In this document: positions 47,811-60,802 of the stretch, piece by piece
Numbering within the stretch: the first letter of the stretch is position 1
Layout of the letters: each line of letters opens with the position of its first letter
From: Typha latifolia
Lineage: Eukaryota; Streptophyta; Magnoliopsida; Poales; Typhaceae
Direction: 5' to 3'
NCBI GenBank assembly: GCA_019914945.1
Contig: CM034107.1
Span: forward strand, 11,408,001 to 11,472,000
DNA: 64,000 nucleotides
Notes under the pieces: generated by a model
The model's database searches: none
Told to the model about the DNA's origin: nothing
Seen by the model: only the letters and a program-made list of their open reading frames with translations
Program-made: the position numbers and the translations under genes

Positions 47811-50179
47811 GAGAGCTGCTGTAAGACTATTGACCAAAATGAATCGAGATATAGAGTTACCTTTTTTTTTTCCAGTTGAATCATTTTTTAATGATGCAGT
47901 GCCATTTCAAACTTTATGAAATGATTCCTTCGATTTACTGTCAATTCTGAGTGACAAAAAAAAGAGAGTAAAATTCTTGAGTTCCTATTTCATTCGATGC
48001 AATTAGAGAGAATTTTATGTAGCGGTAATAATCTGATTCTAAAAATAAGAAAAAATTCGATTTAAAATAAATTAATAAATTAAAATAAATTTACATATTA
48101 TAGAATGTAAAATTTATATAGTCGTTTAGTGTTGAACAATATTTTTTTAAGATTAATTTGCTCTCCACCGATTGCTTCTGGAACAGTGGACGTTGGTCTC
48201 CTATGATACAACGATTGCACTCGTAAAGAAGCGGCTATTTTAGTGTAAAAAAATTATGAATAACCTATTTATATAATTAAATAGGCTCAACGAAGGGACA
48301 CGAATGGATGCATCATTTCGGGTCTGAAACCAATTAATAGTTATATGTGAAAGATGCACCATTTCGAGTTCAACATTAACTGTTTCTAATCGAAGGGACA
48401 TACAACTTTGACTTCGGGGTCAACCAACGGAACCTGTATCAAGGAAAAAATAGTTCAGACATCCGCGTGCGAACTAAACCGAGCCAAGTCACGTGGTGCG
48501 CACGAGTTAAGTTGCATAGTACTATTTACCCACAAAATAAGTACCCCTTTTGTGGCCCAAAGCCCATAAGAAGTTTGTCACTTATATACCATGCTATCAT
48601 TTCTCAAATATTCAATATGATACTAAAATTCACTTCTTTTTATTTTTTATTGTTATGATACCCACCTTAGAGATAATTTTCATTCACGTCTCTTTATGGA
48701 TTTGACTAAGTAAATATATGACAATAAAGTACTCTTTGAGCTAAATTAATTCCACTATTAAACTATCATTAATAATGTGTGTGCCTTACTTCAAACTTAG
48801 CTCAAATTTAATAAAAAATTTAAGTAAAATACATAAAATTTCCAACAGCCTTTACACATCGACCAATTTGAGAGGCTTTTTAATGCTTAATTATGAAGGA
48901 CAATAGGTGCCCAATTCAGGCTCCAGTGCTTCAATAGTACAACCTTTGTACCATATGCTAAGGATGATCCACATTAATCAGACATGGGTTGCAGAAATTA
49001 TGAGCCTTCGGGAAAGATGACAAAAAGAGAGCAGTTCAAATCAATTATTAGTTGAGGGACTTCAATAGTGGTTTCATGTGAAAACTTTGACAGACTCTGT
49101 TGAGGTTCTGATCCATGTTATTTTGCTGAATTTATAATTATATAGATGATTTTTTTTAGGTCATAGTTCCACTGTCTTAATTTTTTTTTTAAAGAATTGA
49201 AAACTTAATAATTATTTGAACCCGAAAATAATCAAATAGTATACAATTATTTTAATTATCTGAGCACAATCTCCCATTCTTCTTTTGATGAAAGCTTGTA
49301 TTTGGGACTATGTAAATAAGATGATTATTCTCAACTGTGGCCACAGTGAGGACCAAATATAATGACCTTTGGATGGCCACATTTTGAGCCCCACTTAAAC
49401 AAATTAAGCAGCTATCAAGAGACTAAAAATATGCTCAAGAGTTAATAATTTCCAACCACCCTTCTGCATTTATATGAATTAATGGAACATCAAACTCAAT
49501 AATCTATCTTAAAAGTCAGCAGGACACCAAAAGAAGGTATAGCAACTTTAGAGAATCAAATTCCACCCACCATCTTGCAATAAAATTAAACTTAGGATGT
49601 GGACCACCATGACTGAAAGCTGAAGAACATAAAGTTAACTTAGCTGCCCATGAAAGAGAAGTGTCTTCATTTTCTGCAACAAAAAGGCAGTGATAATGGT
49701 TGCTACGAGTTCAAAATACTTCATCACTTTGGAAAAAGGTTTATAATTTATACATACACAAGTACAAAAAAATTTTGCTTCCCATCAAGCATAATTTGAT
49801 TTAAAACTTTGCTTTTTTAGTGTTCCAGCATATTAGTTCACTAACTTTGTGTTTCTCTTAAGGACAAAAGCTGCATGCCTAATTAAATTGATGTGGAATT
49901 CAGATGCAAGAATCTTTTAGAAGATTTTGTGAATCCCAAAGAAGAGAGAAAAGAACAAAACTTTCAACTTCCTTACCTTATTAAGAATCTAAGACAGAAA
50001 GAAACAACGTCAAAAGAACTACCTTCTAAACTCATTACTGTTTCACTCCCAAGATTTCTACTATTTTTACAAAAATTATATATCTAAATGGTATAAAAAT
50101 ATTAAGATTGAAGCATAATATATAAATTTATTCCTATAAAACCATCAAAACATCCTCTGATATACTCTTTATCTAGTTA

Positions 50180-50228
<49 letters not shown>

Positions 50229-50300
50229 GATAAGATAACAAAAGAAGAAATAAAAAGGCAAAATTTTTTACCAAATCAAAACCCACTTCACTCAAAAGTA
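47811..50300. other. AT-rich spacer without recognised genes
   Basis: No coding or RNA gene was identified between the VPS55-like and S40-like genes, which converge here. It includes an imperfect local duplication near 48290-48415 (CGAAGGGACA...GATGCA(T/C)CATTTCG twice) and a CT/CA compound microsatellite at 50180-50223. Confidence 0.5.
50180..50223. repeat. (CT)n(CA)n compound microsatellite
   Basis: About eight CT units followed by about 14 CA units, 80 bp past the S40-like stop codon, probably in its 3' UTR. Confidence 0.9.
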
Positions 50301-50867
50301 TCAATCGAGGAAGCCCGTCTTTTGCAACACTGCATTTCGAACCCTTCTCAGATCCCTCCCTTTGAGAGTCCTGCCGACCCCTTCCAACACCGAGAACGAA
50401 ACCGTCATCGGGGACGAAGCCCTCGCCACCATCAAATGAGGCGGCACCATCTCCCCCTCCTCCTCCTCTTCTTCTTCTTCCTCTTCCTCCTTGTAGCTGG
50501 CGCCGTCGCCGACTTTCGCTGTCCTTCTCCAAGCGGGGATACTGATAGGCGCCGAGTTCTGGTACACCGCCGGCTTCGGCTTCGAGATGCTCACCGGGAT
50601 CGCGCGTGTGGAGGAGGTGGCGAAGACGGTGGCTTTCGCGTCGCCATTGCCGGCGTCGTCCGATAGGGCGGCGAGGATGCCGAAGGCGCGACCTTGGAGG
50701 CAGGGGAGAGTGATCGGGTCGGTTCTCGGCGAGATTGGCCCAAATCCCGCGAAGAAGACGTCGTCCTCGTTGAGCTCGTAGCCGACTCCGGTGGAGGGCA
50801 TAGGTGGGGAGAAGAGGGCGAGGAGGCGGTCGGAGAAGGGGAGACTACGGCGGCGGAGGGTTTCCAT
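50301..50867 (-). CDS. Senescence regulator S40-like protein (DUF584)
   Basis: A single exon encodes 188 residues from METLRRRSLPFSDRLL. Conserved family blocks are YELNEDDVFF at 30-39, a SAPISIPAWRR segment at 106-115, VPPHLMVARA at 141-150 and the diagnostic end SFSVLEGVGRTLKGRDLRRV...VLQKTGFLD at 157-188. A glutamate run (about 11 residues at 127-137) lies before VPPH and is encoded by a CTC/CTT-type repeat. S40 proteins are small nuclear regulators linked to leaf senescence and stress. An in-frame upstream Met at 51026 would add 53 residues that translate a (GA)n leader into Ser-Leu repeats. The Met at 50867 is chosen because it starts the family-like N-terminus. Confidence 0.92.
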   Translation of the reverse strand: METLRRRSLPFSDRLLALFSPPMPSTGVGYELNEDDVFFAGFGPISPRTDPITLPCLQGRAFGILAALSDDAGNGDAKATVFATSSTRAIPVSISKPKPAVYQNSAPISIPAWRRTAKVGDGASYKEEEEEEEEEEEGEMVPPHLMVARASSPMTVSFSVLEGVGRTLKGRDLRRVRNAVLQKTGFLD

Positions 50868-50926
50868 GGGCGGGGGTAGTTTCAGGGGAGCGGTGGAGGT
50901 CCGGTGATATGGTGGAGCTCGAGCAT

Positions 50927-50928
<2 letters not shown>

Positions 50929-50973
<45 letters not shown>

Positions 50974-50987
50974 GGGGGGGGGGGGGG
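50929..50987. repeat. (GA)n followed by a G run in the S40-like leader
   Basis: About 22 GA units and then about 14 G residues after GAC. On the gene strand this is a C run followed by (CT)n, 60-120 bases before the start codon, so it lies in the leader or core promoter. Confidence 0.9.
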
Positions 50988-51269
50988 ATGAATTGAGACG
51001 GGATTGAGGAAATGGGGGGGGGGCATTAAATAAAGAGGAGAGGAGAGGAGTCGGAGCCGCAGGACGACATGCGGGCCCGCGCTAAAGCTATGGGGGTTAA
51101 AATCGTCATTTCCAAATCATATATTTATCCAATCAAATATTAATATATCCAAATAGAGTTTAGGATGTATTGTAAAAATTAATAAACTAAAAATAGCATC
51201 GAACCAGTTTTCTAGGCATTAATATTTTTTTTTTTAAATTTGAATATAACGGTCTATTAAAGAAATTGT

Positions 51270-51603
51270 AGTTTACACAGTATATTTTCACTATTTATAA
51301 ATTAAGTCTTATAATTTAATAAATATATATAAAAAAAGACTCTGATATAAGTTAGTTAAAGTTAACAAAATTTCTAAGTTAATTAACTAAATTGAAAAAA
51401 TTATAAAAATATCCTTAACCAAGTCATACTAAGAGAATTTTAGTTATTTTAAAAAATAAGAATATTTTAGTTATTTTAAAAATAAAATATCTCAACTTAA
51501 CGAAATATTCTTACGGTGTTCTAACACAAGGTGTTTTTTTTCACAAATATTAACTAAATCAGATGGCTTGATTTGTAAATAGTGAAAATGTAGAGTGTAA
51601 ATC
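51270..51603. mobile_element. Possible MITE-like inverted-repeat element, copy B
   Basis: The left end is TTTACACAGTATATTTTCAC followed by TATTTATAAATTAAG; the right end is CTTGATTTGTAAATAGTGAA followed by AATGTAGAGTGTAAATC. The two are reverse complements with few mismatches over about 35 bases. The interior repeats TTTAGTTATTTTAAAAA twice. The same ends bound the 39747-40061 segment, so this is a dispersed family with copies of about 315-335 bp and no coding capacity. Confidence 0.5.
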
Positions 51604-52409
51604 TTTATAATGTTATATACAAATTTTCTTAATAAATTTTCACTTGTAGTGTAAAAATCGAATATGGCTATACCCACTAATCTTTTGTTACCAACGTTGT
51701 TAGCTTAAAACACCATTAAGATACACTTTTTTTTAACCTCATTTTATATGTGAGTTTAATGAAATGAAATATTTAGTGTTATCATTACTTTAAATTTTGA
51801 TATAAAATTTAAATTAAAGTATTCCTTCATCTAGTTTAACAGGTAAAGATCGATGATATTAAAATTAATCTACTCTGAAATAATATTATTAAAATTAATG
51901 GCGAAATTATCAAACAATTTCTAAATGGCGTGTTATCTTTATTTAAAGATGGTATATGCCACGTGAACGTCCGACGTGAGTCCATGTTTGAGGGAGGATT
52001 CACCTGATTTATTTTGGAATTTAGATCATTGCATTATTTTATAGAAAATTATCAATGTGCTATTAAATAGTCAATAATATTAATAACACTAACAATAACA
52101 AATAACAACAACGTCCAATATAATGGGTAGACAATAGACCAAGTATTATTTGCAACCTAAACATCCATAGTTTAACAAATATTGTATAAATACCCTTAGT
52201 TTATCAAATTATTAATCCAGAGTCCGATCCGATAATTGGCCCATCTACTGAATAAATGCGGGTCGGATCCCCACTAGCTAACCCGGTATGCTTTTCAGGA
52301 CCGAAATGTGTCGGCTCCTCCGGTTGCGGATTCTCCCTCCGGATTCGGTAACGACCCTTGACACCTTCTTTACAGTGGTTTGGTGGGAGATGAGTGAGGA
52401 CTGAGGACG

Positions 52410-55400
52410 ATGGCTGCTTCTCCTTCTTCGGCGTTCCTCGCTTCTATTGTTCCCATTTCGAAGTCTTTTTCTCATACCAACAGAACCCTAATATGGCGAG
52501 CTGCGTGGCATTCTCACACTCGCTTGCGGCCCGTGGGATGTTCCATGCGAGACGATTTGAACCATGCTGTTGATAACAACAACTCGAGATTTTGTAACTG
52601 TTCTCGATGCTTGGTATGTCCTTTTGCTGGCTTGGTTTCCGCTTCTTCTCCAATTCTGAGGCTTACTGTCCAGCAATTCTGATGGGAAAAGTTCCAAGTT
52701 TTTTTTTAATATTAATCTTCCACTATAGGTAATTGCTTACCAGCAACAAATATTATTATCATCTATAAAGAAAGAAAAGGAAAGAGATTTTATTGGAGTT
52801 TGATATTAGTGTTCCGCTAGAAGCTTACTGAGAAGGATATTTCAACACTTTTTCACAAGAAACCTATTTAGAAAAAGAAAGTTACTGAATTAGTGAATTA
52901 TGTGCTCTTGTACTGCACCATCATTACAGCTTTTGCATATGCAAACAACATTGCCTTCAATTCTGCGCACAGACAACCGAGGACCATATGTAGGCAAGTA
53001 GACAGCTCTTTGGTGCATGCTAGAAGTGGAATTAGTTCGTGACCACAGACCACTAATGCAATCGAGATTAATGAAAACCAGCTCATGGGCAAACGCATAT
53101 CAGCAACAAATGCGTTTATCATCTATAAGGAATGAGAAAAGGAGATTTTACTGGATTTTTGACAATAGTTTTTATGCTAGAAACAAACTCAGCAAAGGAT
53201 ATTTTAGCATATATGTTTCACAGAAAGTTTGTTGATGGAAATTTTAGGAAAAGGAAATTACTAAACTATGTGCTTATGTACTGCTTCCTCGTCACAGCTT
53301 TTGCATCATGGAAGGCCCAGAGACAGTCCAGGATTTTGTTCAGATGCAGCTGCAAGAAATTCAAGAAAACATCAGAAGCCGACGAAATAAGATTTTCCTT
53401 CTAATGGAAGAGGTGATTGATGAGCATTAAATATTGAATGTGGCTTTTACATAGCTTTGTTTGGAATTTGCTAGTTGAATTATGTGTTTGAACATGAATA
53501 ACTTTACATTTGAATGACTCCTAGTGGCACATAGTAGAAACTATGTTAATGTCATGTATCTTAATCTTTTACAGGTTAGGAGACTACAGATACAACAACG
53601 CATTAGAAATGAAGAATGTACTGAGGAGAGCAGTGATGAAAATGAGTTGCTTGATATTCCATCAACTATTCCATTTCTCCCCCATGTGGTGATTGTTGAA
53701 CCTTCTATTGCAAATACATGGTGTTGTTAAATTTGAATACGCTACTTGTTCTAATTGATTTTGTTTGTTGATGAACCAGACAACCAAAACACTGAAGCAA
53801 CTGTACCTTACATCATTCTCCTTTGGAGGCCTACTAGCTCCAACAGTAAGCTGACATTTTATCCCTCTCCTTTCTTCTTCTTTTTTATGTGCTTTATGTG
53901 CTTTTTTTTACTAGCATGGGCACTGAAGTATTACTATAGTTCAATCCAGTGAACAAGGTTATATTATCCTGTGAACGGATATAGTTCAAGCTCAACTCTT
54001 CATTGATTTTTCTACAACATTCCAGGAAATAGAAATAGTAGTGTCATGTATAAAAAGTTTTGTATATGGATGCATGAAATATCTACTGAAAAAAATCTGC
54101 ATATTACTGATAGCACTGCATCTTCAAATATGTCTTGTCTATATCAATCTCAGTTCTGTCAGTTGCCTGTTATTCTCCAGAAAGAATTAGGATATAACTT
54201 AAGAATTAAGATCCTTATCAAGTTTGTCATTTTACCAAAAATACCTTCTTCTGGTGTAATTTGTTGTGCCCAAAGTTCATAAATTATTTGTAATTTTCTT
54301 CATTGTTATTTTTATGAATTCTTTCCTTCTTTTTAGTTTTGTATATAATAGCTACCAAGTATTATCTAAAATGTCCCATGTCAATTCAAGCCCTCTAAAG
54401 CCTTCCTTACAACATCCACGTTTTGCTCAACTATTCCGTCTTTGATTTAAGACAGTAACAACCTCCTTTGTTAAGGAAAAATAACTATCATTTGAGTAAG
54501 TCCCACTTGACATAGCAGCTTTTAGAACTCATTGAACATGACGTTCTTTGGTTAGGACACGTGTACAACTGATATCTAGCCTTCAATCAGATCTTTTGAT
54601 GATATGGCTAATGAATTTTGATGTTCAATCCACACAATTGATGAAGAATGCATAGTTTTTCTTATTGAACTTATTATCAACCTATTCGTGCGGCACTAGA
54701 TGGTATCTAAAGATCGTCAAGCTTCTTTGAAACAGCTTGAACTCAAATTAGGATTGGGTGGTACATCCTACAGCGACTTCATCTGGAATATGCACTTACC
54801 TCTTCAATTAAGGTAATATTTCTGTGAATCCATGGCCTTAAGTACTACACGATTATGCAGTAGAAGTTTTAAAATAAGAGTTCTAAATTTTACTGTCTTG
54901 GGCCTTGATTCAGTCAGGTCGACCCCATTGTGGCCTCCTTTTCAGGTGGAGCCGTTGGTGTTATATCAACCTTAATGTTGATTGAAGTCAACAATGTTCA
55001 GCAGCAAGAAAAGAAAAGATGCAAATATTGGCATGGTACTGGTAGGCATTTTTTTATTTGTTGAAAAGCTTTTCATATTCATGGACCGGAAGTGCAGGTT
55101 AGAAAACCATGCTATATTGCTACCCATTAGCTCATCTAATCATGCCGTCTCTTCTGCTTAATGTAGTATTTAGCCCTCATGATTAGCATACAGAAAGTAA
55201 ATCAGCAACAGAGCAGAACTATTTATTGACATCAACAATCTTCAACTCCCTTTTTTTTTCCATTGTTCACAGTGAGAATTCTTGCCCTTCTTTGTAGAGA
55301 TCTAACCACATTTTTTATAATTGCAGGATATTTGGCCTGTGCTCGATGTTCTGCTAGTGGCGTGGTTTTGAGCATTGAACCAATTTCAATTTTTGGTTGC

Positions 55401-55923
55401 TCTGATCATCCTCTGCTACCTCCTACAACTCAAAGGCGTCCAAATTGCTCAGGGGCTGAAAAGGTATGCATTAAGTTTACAGACTATAATGTGCTGTACG
55501 CCAGTGAACGCTGATCGATTTTGCACTCTACATCTGAAAATTGAGGGTTCATGATTCATGATCTTCACTGATCTACATGTTTATTGGGAGCACAACTTAT
55601 GAGATCTTAGGTGATTGGTTGAAAGTGAGCATCGAATTCAGCTATTCAGTTTAAGACAAATAAAGATGTTTTTCCTGTGACAAATTTTATACTAATACCT
55701 TGAGCATTTTATTGCATATTTGTATGGATATACATGTTTTAACCATTTGCAAATGCTCTGATTAGTTAATTGACACAAATATGTAGTTTATGGAGTATTG
55801 TATCGCTTCATAAGCTGCTTCTTACAATGTGATATTCTTACTTAGGTGATGTGCCCAACATGCATGTGCACGAGAATGGCTATGGCAAGCGAACATGATC
55901 CACGTATAGAACCATTTGATTAA
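52410..55923 (+). CDS. Divergent ORANGE (OR)-like plastid DnaJ-type zinc-finger protein
   Basis: Exon 1 starts at 52410 with a Ser/Arg-rich transit-like N-terminus. Further exons in phase: 53298-53412 (FCIMEGPETVQDFVQMQLQ), 53575-53688, 53780-53845, 54736-54812, 54914-55041, 55327-55463 and 55846-55923. Conserved OR segments are SRRNKIFLLMEEVRRL, FGGLLAPT, GGTSYSDFIW, VDPIVASFSGGAVGVIS, GYLACARCSASG and MASEHDPRIEPFD. OR stabilises phytoene synthase and promotes carotenoid storage in plastids. This copy is eroded: the first zinc-finger repeat reads CKYWHGTG (second Cys lost), the third PNCSGAEK (first Cys and Gly lost), the fourth CPTCMCTR, and the first membrane helix is about seven residues short. 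The exon 1 end is unsettled: the donor at 52613 (TTG|GTATGT) is phase 0, whereas exon 2 at 53298 needs phase 2. It may be non-functional or functionally changed. Confidence 0.8.
52741..53310. repeat. Direct duplication of the intron 1 end and exon 2 start in the ORANGE-like gene
   Basis: Sequence from CAGCAACAAAT at 52741 to ACAGCTTTTGCATATG at 52941 is repeated, with many substitutions, from 53101 to ACAGCTTTTGCATCATG at 53310; the offset is about 360 bp. Both copies include the acceptor and the first codons of exon 2. The left copy soon diverges into stops and so is a decoy exon. Confidence 0.75.
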
Positions 55924-56313
55924 AGCAATATAAGAGGTCTTCCTAAGTTGTTATTCTTATATGTTGTTGACATTGGGTGTACTGCCATTAATATCCTTTC
56001 TTGGTGTTATATTTTCCTCCCTTTTGCTGAATAATGAGTAATCCGAACAGTTGCAGCGAGCTGAGTTTTTCCAAGAGGCAGTGCTAATGCTTGCAAATTT
56101 TAGATTTGAGAAGATGCTCAATTCGTCAGGAGCATAAGCCATAAGGGCACCAGAAGTACATCCAATCCTGAAAGTTTAGTTGTGTTTGATACCTTGGTTT
56201 AGATTCTTTTTAGTCCATAACAGTGTTGTATGAATTGAGTTTTGTTGAGTGTGTTCAAAATTTATTAAAATTTATTATTAGAATTAATTAGTCTACTCTT
56301 AAATCATATAGTC

Positions 56314-56393
<80 letters not shown>
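56314..56393 (+). tRNA. trnL-UAG: tRNA-Leu (anticodon UAG)
   Basis: 80 bases without intron. The acceptor stem pairs GACAGTT with AGCTGTC, and A is the discriminator base. The A box is TGGCCGAGTGG and the B box GGGTTCAAATC. The anticodon stem CCAGA/TCTGG encloses loop TTTAGGC with anticodon TAG. A variable arm (TCCGAAAGGGC region) marks a class II tRNA such as Leu. The gene is followed by a T-rich stretch (CTTTTTT) that acts as the RNA polymerase III terminator. No CCA is encoded, as expected for a nuclear gene. Confidence 0.95.
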
Positions 56394-56394
<1 letters not shown>

Positions 56395-56408
56395 TTTCTT
56401 TTTTAATT
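56394..56408 (+). terminator. Pol III T-run terminator of tRNA-Leu
   Basis: ATTTCTTTTTTAATT directly follows the tRNA; the run of six T residues fits the usual pol III stop signal. Confidence 0.7.
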
Positions 56409-56557
56409 GTTGAAACTTTACATTTTTGTCCCTTTTTTCAACAATATTTGAATTAAAAGGAAATGAACTACAACATTGTTTGTGTTTTTCCTTAGAAATT
56501 TAAAAAGAAAAAAGAACCCTACTTAAAATTTAAACTGATTTATTGGGTTTCATTCAA

Positions 56558-56682
56558 TTGGGCCTACGCCTAACTAATTACAAATTGGGCCCAGCCCATT
56601 AAATCGTCCTATATAAAAACCGATTAGGGCGACCAAAGCTATACCAGGGTTTTCTTTCTTGTTACTCTCCGCCGAAACCCTA
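56558..56682 (+). promoter_or_regulatory. Site II and telo-box promoter elements of the S14 gene
   Basis: TGGGCC occurs at 56559-56564 and 56586-56591, the latter followed by AGCCCA, and AAACCCTA at 56675-56682. Site II (TGGGCY) plus telo-box is the typical plant ribosomal-protein promoter, bound by TCP and Myb-like factors and active in dividing cells. The telo-box lies about 40 bases before the ATG. Confidence 0.75.
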
Positions 56683-56720
56683 GTCTTCTCGCTGCTATCC
56701 GCCCCGGTGCCAATTCCATC

Positions 56721-60158
<3,438 letters not shown>

Positions 60159-60802
60159 CTTCTCTATTGCTGTTATGTTGGCACATCGATATCTATTGAG
60201 CAGTTTTTCAGTTGTTGCAACCATTATGTAGGTTATCATCAGTGATGTCAACATTGATACAGGTTGACGGATTTGAGCTTATTGATCAAAACCTCTGCTT
60301 TAATTTGAGTACTTGTTCCTTGTTTGTCATAGTTCTGTCACGTTCTCCTATTAGATTGAAGTAGTGTTTGCTTTTCAACTATGTGAGAATGAGAATGTCT
60401 AACAAAAATGCATCAAGCACTAGCATTGGTAGAAGTTTATAATGCTGAGCATTTAGATGTTATGCTTGCTTACTGGTCTAACATAGCCTGGATTTCAAAA
60501 CATCATTTACTCAGTCGATTTTGTAGCTGCCCAAAACATCATTTACTGGGTGCTTTTATAATTGTTGTCCATCCCACGAGCCAGTATTATGAACTCAAAA
60601 TGTCCTGCGTGTTGAATATAAGCTTTGTTCCAAAATCAAAACATATTTGGGATATCGATGAGCAAGTATCCAGTAGTTCATATAAGCAAGAGCTAACTGC
60701 CTCCTTTGATATTGTAGAGAGATATGAGTTTTATACTCTTGTCAAATAGCTTGTACAACTCAACTCGATAATTATTACAGGATATCAATAATAAAGCATT
60801 TA

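Larger units (their letters stand above)
50868..52409. other. Divergent spacer between the S40-like and ORANGE-like genes
   Basis: The outer parts serve as 5' regions of the two divergent genes. The centre is very AT-rich and holds the second MITE-like element (51270-51603). No other gene is visible. Confidence 0.5.

Noticed and set aside
53780..53845. The shortened first membrane helix in the ORANGE-like gene as a mis-called splice site
   Set aside because: I looked for missing codons at either border; GACAACCAAAACACTG after AG and CCAACA|GTAAGC are the only in-phase borders, so the shortening seems real in this sequence.
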